The translations under genes and the position numbers were made by a program. The notes below the pieces were generated by a model. That model was not told the DNA's origin and did not search any database. It saw only the letters and a list, made by a program, of their open reading frames with translations. 64,000 bases of DNA, from the NCBI GenBank assembly GCA_030789695.1, contig CM061142.1:279489043-279553042 (forward strand), given 5' to 3'. Of this stretch, positions 31,601-40,420 are shown in pieces. Each line of letters starts with the position of its first letter. Within the stretch, counting starts at the first letter, position 1. This DNA comes from Scilla litardierei. Taxonomy: Eukaryota > Streptophyta > Magnoliopsida > Asparagales > Asparagaceae.

Positions 31601-32462
31601 AGATAATTCCAGCATCAAGCAATTTTAGGATTTCCTTTTTCACTACCTCTTTCATATTCGGGTTCAACCGCCTTTGAGGCTCAATAGAAGAGGCTTCAGT
31701 GTTTTCCAAGTGGATCCTATGCGTGCATAGCCTAGGGCTTATTCCCTTAAGATCAGAGATTGTGTAACCAAGGACATCCTTGTGATCCCTAAGGACTTCT
31801 AATAATTTTTCAAGTTAGTCTTGGCCAAGGTGGGCATTTACAATCACCGGGAAGGTCAATTTACTACCAAAGAAAGCATACCTTAGATTCGGCGGTAATT
31901 GTTTAAGCTCTACCTAAAAGGGTGTTGTACCCTTTGCTTCGTCATCTTGTGTGAATTTGACTTCTCCTTCAAAATCTGAGTTTAGATCGCTCTCGAATGG
32001 GGGCTCAGATTCGCTTCCTAGTGAGGACGGTGCATCGGAATAGACGCTCTCCGATTCTGCGCCTGCATCGATAGGACCACCACCTTGCTCCGGTTCATTC
32101 CTGAGATCAAGAAATGCGTCAGCAGATTCATAAATGCAAGAGTGAGGGTCATAGAGTGTATATCCCTGAATATCGGCTTGTTCGAAGTGTTCCTCATGAG
32201 TGTAGTACTCTTCGACACATGTTCTATCGCCTTCAAAACATAGCTTGACGTCCCTCACATCAACTCTGATATCGCCCCCAATAGTCCCTTCCGGGGAGAT
32301 ATGATCCATCACGAAGCAAGCAAATAGTTGTTCGACGGGGTCCTCGATATTAATAGCAAAAGCTCCGGTAGAGTAGACCTCATCAATAAGTTCCTTGAGG
32401 AGCTCTGCAAAAGATTCATCATCTCCCTGACCAGACTCAGTCATTGGAGTTGCATCCCACAT
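28601..32462 (-). pseudogene. pol: Athila A pol: RT-RNase H-IN, no gag or protease
   Basis: The frame opens at ATG 32460-32462 (MWDATPMTES), 144 bp from the primer site. About 250 residues without recognised domains follow; a possible trace of the protease C-terminus is seen at TIGGDIRVDV. RT follows with [33 protein letters not shown] and the active site FMDD near 31170, then RNase H ([14 protein letters not shown]). Integrase has its HHCC finger, [14 protein letters not shown] and GQVEVSNRE, then a charged tail ending [10 protein letters not shown]. Defects: CAG-to-TAG at 31914-31916, CAA-to-TAA near 31815, and a 2-bp deletion near 30172 between RNase H and IN relative to copy B. The integrase part (to 30268) is otherwise open. 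RT motifs are those of the Athila lineage. Confidence 0.93.
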
Positions 32463-32605
32463 TTTACCTGATAAGATTTCGTGGAGAATTTCGGGAGGGA
32501 TTGCAAAATGGGGCTGTAAACAGAGTTAGAAAAGAATGAAGCAATAAAGAAAGAAATTGAAGAGAAATGACTGGGTGATCCAGATCAAACTCTGTCAAAG
32601 CGCCC

Positions 32606-32623
32606 TCCCCGGTAACGGCGCCA
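32606..32623 (-). other. Primer-binding site (tRNA-Asp) of Athila A
   Basis: + strand TCCCCGGTAACGGCGCCA matches the 3' end of plant tRNA-Asp with one change (GTAACGG for GCAACGG). It lies six bases from the 5' LTR. tRNA-Asp priming is a known Athila trait. Confidence 0.88.
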
Positions 32624-32995
32624 AAAACTTGATCGCGCCCGGGCGTACACCCTAAAGAGCGACCGTGTAGTTTTACCATAAGCGCACGGTGTAGCGGCGA
32701 GCGGGTATCGAACACAGGGAGGACGTATGATAGTGCCTTCTCCAAACAACCTGGCTATAGGGACAGAAAAGTAGGAAATTGCCTTTCGGCGATGTTGTCA
32801 CAATCGTCAAACAATGTAGAGAGATATAAAATCAAATAAAGACGCCTAGGGAATAGGGAATCTCCACTACTCACCGTATCTCGTCATTGTGATTCATCGG
32901 TTTCACAATTGCTAGGGTAGAATATCGGGTGAACTAGTTGCAACTGAATGTAAAACCTAGCCCACGCTCTCGCGCTGTTGCCGGTCTATAGCAAA

Positions 32996-33299
32996 CCTAG
33001 GCTCGGGTCCAATCTCTTGCAAACCCTAGCCTAGGCAAGCTAGCATTAGGATCAACGTCATCGTTCAATCGCATCCTGAGCCCACTCTCGTGCAAACTCG
33101 GGCTATGACCTAGGTTGGGATAGTTCCTACCCGTCCACTCTCTTGCAAACAGGTATCGGTATAGAATTGCAACTGAGGATCCTAGTATCGGTCCAATCTC
33201 TTGCAAACCGATACTTTGGAAACTAAATTTCAACCCAATTCCGATTTCTAGGTTTTCCTATCGAATTGGGATCCAATCTCTTGCAAATCCCAATCGATA
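32996..33299 (-). repeat. Five constant-loop stem-loops (Athila A 5' LTR)
   Basis: Same arrangement as 12125-12428. Hairpin 1 is 32996-33035 and hairpin 5 is 33265-33294. Hairpins 2 and 3 carry substitutions in loop (CCACTCTCTTGCAA in no. 3) and stem, while 4 and 5 keep perfect 8-9 bp stems. Confidence 0.9.
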
Positions 33300-33775
33300 T
33301 GAACACCTAGCTATCCGTATTATATCAATCCCAAACTAACCCTAATAGCAATTCTAGCAATAGTTCTACCAAATCATCACAAATCGGAAATTGGGCTCGT
33401 AGGGTTCATCCCCACGCCCTAAGACGTTACGACTACTCACAATTCATATCGCAAATGGAAGAACAATCAATTGAAATAGCAATAGAATTCATGGCAATAT
33501 TCAAAATAGCAATAAAAATAGGATTTTTAATAGAGAGGGAGACAAACCAATGTAGCTTTCCAAGAATCCAACAAAATAACACTTTCTTCTCCTCTCCAAT
33601 CACAAGAATTAAACTCTAAAAAGTCTAATCTAAAAAGGATACCAAAAGCAATCAAAAAGCTCTCTAAACTAGGTTAGAATCTGGGGTTAAATACCCCCCA
33701 AAACTGCCCAAAAATTCGTGACCAAACTGCCCATGCGTAGCTCCAAAATCGTGATTTCCGCTACAGGCAGCGCTG

Positions 33776-34190
33776 CTCACTCGGCCGAGTGACAAATGTC
33801 GCTCGGCCGAGTGAGAAACCCTGACGGATTCCAGTAAGTCTGGGGTCTTGGGGGTCGTCACTTCGGGCGTCACTCGGCCGAGTGAGTTGTCATCACTCGG
33901 CCGATGGGCTATCTTCACTCGGGCGGACGGGATACTCCACTCGGGCAGACGGCAATTGCCACTCGGCCGAGTGGGGCTTCTGCTACTCAGACTGACGAAA
34001 AACAGTAAGTCGGGAGTTTTTGATGGGCGTCGTCTGAGTGCCACTCGGGCGGACGGGATACGTCACTCGGCCGAGGTGGCTTCTGATGCTCGGCCGAGTG
34101 CACACTTGGAGCGTGTCCGATCTGGCCAGCCGAGCGGGGTCTCGCTGGTCAACCGAGTGACTCCTTCACTCGGCCGAGTGAGACACTGAA
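33776..34190. repeat. CACTCGGCCGAGTG palindrome array, Athila A 5' LTR
   Basis: About eight palindromes or near-palindromes, colinear with 12896-13300, upstream of the TATA-like box in element sense. Confidence 0.9.
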
Positions 34191-34476
34191 AATGCCCATT
34201 CTGAGTGTTTTTGCCTCCTCGTCGCTCCTACAACGTTCTTTCTTCTTCCGCTCCTCTCCAATCTCAAAATACCCCTCAGGGAAGTCTTCGGTGACACTCC
34301 GGAGTGGGTGCATCTCGGAATCACTCCAAATCGCTCCAAATCTCCTGAAATACGACAAAAACAACAAATCGTGAAAAGTATCGCAATATTATCGATAAAT
34401 CGTGAAAAACATGATTTGAGCGATCTAAATGGCATGCAAACACGCGGGAAAAAAGGTGTAAAATACGGAGTGATCA

Positions 34477-34481
34477 ACAAT
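34477..34481. repeat. Target-site duplication of Athila A, right copy (ACAAT)
   Basis: Matches 3543-3547; the interrupted LTR resumes with CGACTGCTG. Confidence 0.95.
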
Positions 34482-35339
34482 CGACTGCTGAAGTCGATAC
34501 AGTCGACTGTGAACAGGACAGGCACCTGCAAAACATTCAACAGGTGACTGCTACAGGGGATGGAATAAACAGAGAGCTACACTCTTTCTCCAGATAAGCA
34601 AACATGCGACTGATGACAATAATATAGGCGACTGTAAAATAGACAGGAGACTTTAAATCCTTCATCAGTCGGCTGCTGCAAGAGATGGAGAAATACAGAG
34701 AGAGGGAGAACATGCACTTACGCTACTCAGATGACTGTTGGCCAATTCACAGGTGACTGTAAATGTACAGGCGACTGTAAACTGAGCTTCAGTCGACTGA
34801 TGCGAAAAGCTCAAGTAGAGTCAATAGAAATATTGACTTGAGCCGTGCATCACAGTCAACTGTAGAAGGATCGACAGGCGACTGGAAATCACCCAGTCAA
34901 CTGTGAATCCTTCAGCAGGTGACTGATGGATAACCAAAAACTCCAAATGAGTCTTTGGTCAGGATGAGCCTATTGGGCTAGATTCTATGATAATCCTAAG
35001 GCTCACTAAGATGGTTAAATGCATATACATGTATGAGTAGACCATCTAAAAAGGCATTACATTAACCTAGACTCAAAAGAGAGAGAAACCAATAAAGAAA
35101 ATATTACATGTATACATTACTTTCCTTGGAGTCTATGACTTCAATCTTGATGCCTTGATGCTCCCCATCATCTCCAAGCTTTGGCACCCCTTGAGTCCAA
35201 GCTTGCACCAAGTGTTTAGTCTCCAAAAGAAGATATTCTTGAAATGAACTATGAGATTAAAACAAGAGAGTCATTAGCAACAACATAATGTTGTGATCAT
35301 CATCAAAATAACATTGGTATGAAACACCAATACTCAACA
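34482..35339 (-). repeat. 5' LTR of iMet-primed element, proximal part with CGACTG array
   Basis: Continuation of 2608-3547. Residues 34482-34930 hold some 14 copies of the palindrome CAGTCGACTG and variants (CAGGCGACTG, CAGGTGACTG). The LTR ends ...CAATACTCAACA at 35339 and is followed by CATTA, probably its TSD; the homologous unstressed site is the ACATTACCGG at 36442-36451. Confidence 0.78.
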
Positions 35340-36442
35340 CATTACAGGTACTACCCCAACAACGCACAGTGGACCTGCAGTCCGCGTACTCTCTCGTCTT
35401 CACCCTCGACTTCCCTGGTATCCTGGGGAGCAGGGCGTGACAATTTCATCAGCCGCCTTGTCACCCTCTGTCAGGGAGCACCTGACAAGTCCTACCACCT
35501 ACTCCGTCATCAATGAACGGACCGAACAAAAGGACATCACTGATTAATCCATAGGTGCCACTTCCATTGCCTCCCTTTCATCACCCGCCATATCACCCTC
35601 CACTGTCGAGCACGTGACAACCACCTATGTCGCCTCTGACGAACGAACCGGTCAAAAGCACAACACTGATCAATCCATGGTCGCCACTGCCAACTCCTCC
35701 TTTTCATCACCTGCCATGTCACACACACACCCCCCCCACCGACGAGCACCTGACATGTCCCACCACTCACGTTGCCTCTGACGAACAGACCAAGCAAAAG
35801 GATAGCACTGATCAATCCATGGGTGCCACTGCCAACTCCTCCCTTTTATCCCCAGCCATGTCACCCCCCGTCGGTGAGCACCTGAGAAGTCCCACCACTC
35901 ATGTCGCTTCTGACGAACGGACTGAGCAAAAGGACGGCACTGATCAAGCCATGGGTGTCACTGGAAACTCCTCCATTTTCATCATCCGCCATGTCACCCC
36001 CCGTCGGCAAGCACATGACAAGTCACACCACCCACGTCGCCTACGACGAATGGACCAAGCGAAAGGGCATCGCCAATCAATCCATGGGCGCCACTCCAAC
36101 TCCTCCCTTTCATCACCATCCATGCCACCCTCCGTCGGCGAGCACCTGACAAGTCCCACCACCCACATTACATCCGAACTCTCCATCGACATTCGTGACT
36201 CATCCACTTCCTCTTCCGACAATTCCTCACCACCACTATCACCTCCTGCTGGTCCTCCCGCACCACTACCACCACCGCCATCACCTCCTCTGTCGAATAA
36301 GGCATCGAATAAGTAAGCATTAGCCATCTGTTTTGATGATGTATAATTGACGATAGTTTATATAAATATCAATGTTCTTGTTTTCAGTGTTTCTCTGTGG
36401 TCTCTGTATTGTTTCCGTGTTATGTGTGTATGTTTCTTCGAA
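35340..36442 (+). pseudogene. Unrecognised 44-residue-repeat gene-like unit, copy 1
   Basis: Not a retrotransposon. From 35445 it consists of ~132-bp repeats whose + strand translation repeats a hydrophilic 44-residue unit (SPPVGEHLRSPTTHVASDE, then TEQKDGTDQAMG). The last stretch (35627-36316) ends in a Ser- and Pro-rich tail. Unit starts at the GATCAATCCATG phrase: 35542, 35668, 35810, 35942, 36075, so spacing 126-142 bp, some units out of frame. A GT-AG intron-like segment (36313-36387) near the end would join the tail to another open stretch. The leading part (35340-35445) encodes the phrase QQRTVDLQSAYSLVFT, also in copy 2. No family was recognised; indels suggest decay. Confidence 0.5.
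36313..36387 (+). other. Candidate 75-nt GT-AG intron in the repeat unit
   Basis: GTAAGCATT at the 5' end and TTCTTGTTTTCAG at the 3' end, T-rich. Splicing would replace the stop two codons past the donor with a further open stretch of ~52 codons ending GILGSKA and TGA at 36542-36544. Confidence 0.4.
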
Positions 36443-36659
36443 ACATTACCGGTACTATCCCAGCAGCGCACAGTGGACCTGCAGTCAGCGTACTCTCTCG
36501 TCTTCACCCACGACTTCTCTGGTATCCTAGGGAGCAAGGCGTGACACTTTCATCTGCCGCTATGTCACTCTCTGCCAGGGAGCACCTGACAAGTCCCACC
36601 ACCACGTCGTCATCGATGAACGGACCGAGCAAAAGGACATCACTGATTAATCCATGGGT
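36443..36659 (+). pseudogene. Repeat unit copy 2, 5' part (split by Athila B)
   Basis: Matches 35340-35560 at most positions (CATTACCGGTACTATCCCAG against CATTACAGGTACTACCCCAA). It reads QQRTVDLQSAYSLVFTHDF, stops with TGA at the same place as copy 1, and then begins the 132-bp repeats. It continues at 59169 after Athila B. Confidence 0.6.
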
Positions 36660-36664
36660 GCCAC
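36660..36664. repeat. Target-site duplication of Athila B, left copy (GCCAC)
   Basis: GCCAC precedes TGATCGCTCC and recurs at 59164-59168. Joining the flanks restores ATGGGTGCCACTCCCAATGC of the 132-bp repeat. Confidence 0.95.
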
Positions 36665-37020
36665 TGATCGCTCCGGGATGTGACCCAAAGAACGATTGTA
36701 GTTTTACCGCAAGCGCATGGTATAGCGACAAGCGGGTTATCGAACACAGGGAGGACGAATGACCGTGCTTGTTCAAATCAACCTGGCTATTCAAGAGAGA
36801 AATTTGCCTTTGGCGATCCTGTCACAATCGTCAGACAAAAATGCGGAAATATCAAATCAAATAAAGAACGTCTAGGGAATGGGGAATCCCCGCTACTCAC
36901 CTTATTTCATAAATGCGGTTTATCGGTATCAAAATTGCTTGAATGAGAATTTGGATGAACTAGTTGCAACTGAATGTAGAACCAAGCTCACGCTCTCGCG
37001 CTGTTGCCGGTCTATAGCTA

Positions 37021-37325
37021 TCCTAGGGTAGGGTCCAATCTCTTGCAAACCCTAGCCTAGGAAAGCTAGCATTAGGATCAACATCATCGTCCAATCGCGC
37101 ACCGAGCCCAATCTCTTGCAAACTCGGTCCACGACCTAGATTGGGATAGTTCCTACCCGTCCAATCTCTTGCAAACGAGTATCAGCATGGAATTGCAACC
37201 GGAAATCCTAGTATCGGTCCAATCTCTTGCAAACCGATACTTCGAAAATCCGACTCCAACCCAATTCGGATTTCTAGGGCTTCCTATCAAATTGGGATCC
37301 AATCTCTTGCAAATCCCAATTGATA
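37021..37325 (-). repeat. Five constant-loop stem-loops (Athila B 3' LTR)
   Basis: Loop CCAATCTCTTGCAA is intact in all five. Arms: TCCTAGGGTAGGGT/ACCCTAGCCTAGGA (37021-37062, one mismatch); ACCGAG/CTCGGT (37101-37128); TACCCGT/ACGAGTA (37154-37181, one mismatch); AGTATCGGT/ACCGATACT (37210-37241); TATCA-A-ATTGGGAT/ATCCCAATTGATA (37285-37325). The outer stem of no. 5 uses A-T where family A uses G-C. Confidence 0.92.
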
Positions 37326-37802
37326 TGAATACCTAGCCATCCGTAGTAAATTGATCCCAATCTAATCCTTAATAACAATTCTAGCACAATTTCTACCAAT
37401 TCATCACAAATATGAAAATGGGCTTGTAGGGTTCATCCCCACGCCCCAAGACGTGGAGACTACTCACAATTCATAGCAAGATCACAAAAATAATCAATGA
37501 AATAAGCGATAGAATTCATCACAATATTGAGATATGCAATAAAAATAGAATTTTTAAGGAAAAGAGATGCAAACCAATGGAGTTCTTCAATTAATCCAAC
37601 AAAATTCCAATCTTTGTCTCCTCTCCAATCACAAGAATAAAGATAAAAACTAATCTAAAAAGCTGCAAAAAATCTAAGAGAGAGGCTCTCCAAACTAGGG
37701 TAAAAACAGGGTTTAAATAGCCCTCAAAATCGTCCAAAAATTGTGACCAAAATACCCCTGCGCAGCCTGTTTTCCGCAATTTTCGCTACAGGCAGCGCGT
37801 CG

Positions 37803-38190
37803 CACTCGGCCGAGTGACAAAAGTCGCTCGGTCGAGTGAGAAACCCTGTAATTTTCCAGTAAGTCGGGGCCTTCAGGGGTCTCTACTTCGGGGGCAGCTC
37901 GGCCGAGTGAGTTGTCGTCACTCGGCCGATGGCTTCATTGTACTCCGGCGGACGGGATTAACCACTCGGCCGAGTGGGTCTTCTGAAGTTCAGGCAGCCG
38001 AAAAACAGTAACTTGGATGTTTTGGAAGGGCTTCGTCTGGGCGCCACTCGGGCGGACGGGGTCTCGTCACTCGGCCGATGTGGTCTTCGGTGCTCGGCCG
38101 AGTGCACACATAAATCGTGTCTGTTCTGGTCGGCCGAGCAGTGTCTCGCTGGTCGGCCGAGTGGCTCCTCCACTCGACCGAGTGGGACAC
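37803..38190. repeat. CACTCGGCCGAGTG palindrome array, Athila B 3' LTR
   Basis: About nine palindromes or variants, upstream of the TATA box in element sense. Confidence 0.9.
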
Positions 38191-38479
38191 AAAAAATGCC
38201 CAATCTGCTTGTTTTGGCCTCCTCGTCGCTCCTGCGACGTCCGTTCTTCTTTCGCTCCTCTCCAACAGCAAAATACCCCTCGGGGAGGTCGTTGGTGACC
38301 GTCTAGAGTAAGCGCATCTCGAGATCACTCCAAATCACGCCAAATCACCTGAAATGCGACAAAAACAACAAATCGTGAAAAGCATCGCAATATCGTCGAT
38401 ATATCGTGAAAAACATGATTTGGGCGATCTAAATGGCATGCAAACATGCGGGAAAAAGGTGTAAAATAGGGAGTGATCA

Positions 38480-38494
38480 AAATCCCCCAAGCTT
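38480..38494 (-). other. Polypurine tract of Athila B
   Basis: Minus strand AAGCTTGGGGGATTT abuts the 3' LTR, identical to Athila A. Confidence 0.9.
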
Positions 38495-40420
38495 GCCTCT
38501 TACTCGTCCTTGAGGAAGATAAGTAAATGGCGAACCCGGTGGAATTTGGAAAACGAAAACGGCGAAAAAATGAAAAACGAAAAACGGGGAAGAATGGAAA
38601 ACGAAATGAAAATTAAGAAGAGAGAGAGAAGCGAAGAGGTAGGCTACTAGATCATTTTCTCAGGAGGGGGGTTTCACTTACTCGTATAGCATGCACCGAA
38701 TGAAAAACTCATGTCAAAAGATTTTATTCTAATATCATAGTATAATAGTGCAAATAGAAACGGAAAACCCACGAACAACGATATAATCATGAAAAACGGA
38801 ATAATTCTAAAATTAACATCGTCTGAATCATTTAAAGCGGTATACAAATCACAGATCACACACTTTTCAATTGAATGCTTTCTATCAGGAGTATAAGAGT
38901 ATCACACTATAGAATAGAGGGAATAGAAAAGTATGGATTTCATGAAATGAACGCTAGGCTTAGATTTCCGGATTTCGTAAAGCTAAAAATAATCTCACCG
39001 AGTATAGAATATTACTTAGCCTAGGTTGTCGTGCACGTCAAGTAGTCACTCTCTCACACATCAATGGATCCCCTCCCCCAAGCTTATCTATAAGCGTGGT
39101 GGCATAAAAAATATTCACATCCCCATTTTTATATAGCTCCAAATGTAATAAGAAGAAAGAAGAAAGGAAGAAAGTGAGATGGGATCTTTTATTGAGGATT
39201 TTTCCTCTTTTCCTCTTTTTTTTTCTTTTTCACTATAGCATATATACACAACAATCCCAACTAAAAGAGAGATAATGATATACAAGAATATTCTTCTCTC
39301 TTTTATTATTTTTTTTTCTTTTTTTTTGAATAAGAAAATTGGAGCTAGGAATTAATAGCGGGGGCAATGCCATGTAATAGAATCGCTAAGGGGAGATTCA
39401 CCAATGATTTTAAAAGTAGAGAAATGATGTTCAAGATTTGTGGAGAAAGAAATAGATATAACTCTCGGTTCACTCTATAAGACATGCACGACAACTTCGG
39501 CAGGGTAATCTAATCTACTCAGTTTCGATCACAAAAAAGCTAACTAATCCAGATTTATCATAGCTAACATCATTCAATCATCCTGAAGTGAAGTGTACAA
39601 TTCATGCATATAGAAGTGATAAAGGAAAAAGAAATCAGTACTCCAGATATAAGCATTCAATGCGTGAATCTTGGTGTGTTTTCTGTGATAGCATACATAT
39701 GAATATTCAGACTCAGCTAATAATAAAATTTCATCCATTTTCATGTGGCAAAAGTGTGGGTTACTGTCTCAGATGCAAGGCAAGTCATAGCATATGTTAT
39801 CAGAAATAAAGTCTAAGACATGACAAATATAGCATGCATATAGAGTAAGCTAAATCCAACGTCATCATCATCACAGAAAAGTCATCTCTAGCATGAGATG
39901 AAAAAGAAATAAAGATAAAGGGAAAAAAAGAACTATTTATAATGCGGCACACAGAAAAAGTAAGAAAAACGTGATGCATGGCAAAACAAAAGAAAAAAAA
40001 TGATAAAAGATAAATGCAAAAGCGAAGAATGGTGTGAAAAACTAAAAATAAAGGTGGCAAATCGAAAAAGAACGTGAGAACTCACTCCCCCAAGCTAAAT
40101 GGCACAGTGTCCTCAATGTGCAAAGCGTGGCACACCGAGAGACAGGAAATGTGAGGGGATGGTGAGGATGCATGCATGATGAAAATAAAAAGAAAAATAA
40201 AGAAATGAAAATATGATGCTGGCATGATGCATGCAAAGATAGGAGTGATACAGATATATAAGTGGCACCAAAAACTCTCCCTCTCTCCCAAAAAGGATAT
40301 ATAAAGATATGATCAAAAAGAGAATCCCAAAATAAGTGAGGGGGGGTGGACAAAAAGGCATCAGGACCCAGCAGAAACGGTCAGCACAACGGCAAGGATA
40401 AACGATGGCATCAAGGGTGC
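38495..40420 (-). other. Athila B 3' untranslated region
   Basis: Homologue of 13609-15554. Contains the purine-rich (39138-39178) and pyrimidine-rich (39195-39330) blocks. No frame is conserved with copy A. Confidence 0.8.

Larger units (their letters stand above)
3548..34476 (-). mobile_element. Athila-type Ty3/gypsy element A with two nested insertions
   Basis: Complete from TGATCG to TGATCA with 5-bp TSD ACAAT. Without the nested copia (3563-11769) and Tekay-like (18910-28569) elements it is about 13 kb. Order in element sense: 5' LTR 32630-34476, tRNA-Asp primer site 32606-32623, pol 28601-32462 (broken), internal palindrome array with TATA box, Athila ORF-1-like ORF 15555-17701 (broken), long 3' UTR, polypurine tract 13594-13608, 3' LTR. 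The RT and IN sequences, the tRNA-Asp primer site and the 3' ORF identify the Athila lineage. There is no recognisable gag or protease. Confidence 0.95.
32630..34476 (-). repeat. 5' LTR of Athila A (1847 bp)
   Basis: TGATCGCGCC...CGGAGTGATCA, followed by TSD ACAAT. It contains the hairpin array (32996-33299), a TATA-like box (about 33686-33695) and the palindrome array (33776-34190). Open frames inside are not conserved. Confidence 0.95.
36665..38479 (-). repeat. 3' LTR of Athila B (1815 bp)
   Basis: TGATCGCTCC...GGGAGTGATCA. It contains the hairpin array 37021-37325, the TATA box CTATTTAAAC (minus strand, 37711-37720) and the palindrome array 37803-38190. Open frames inside are not genes. 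Confidence 0.96.
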
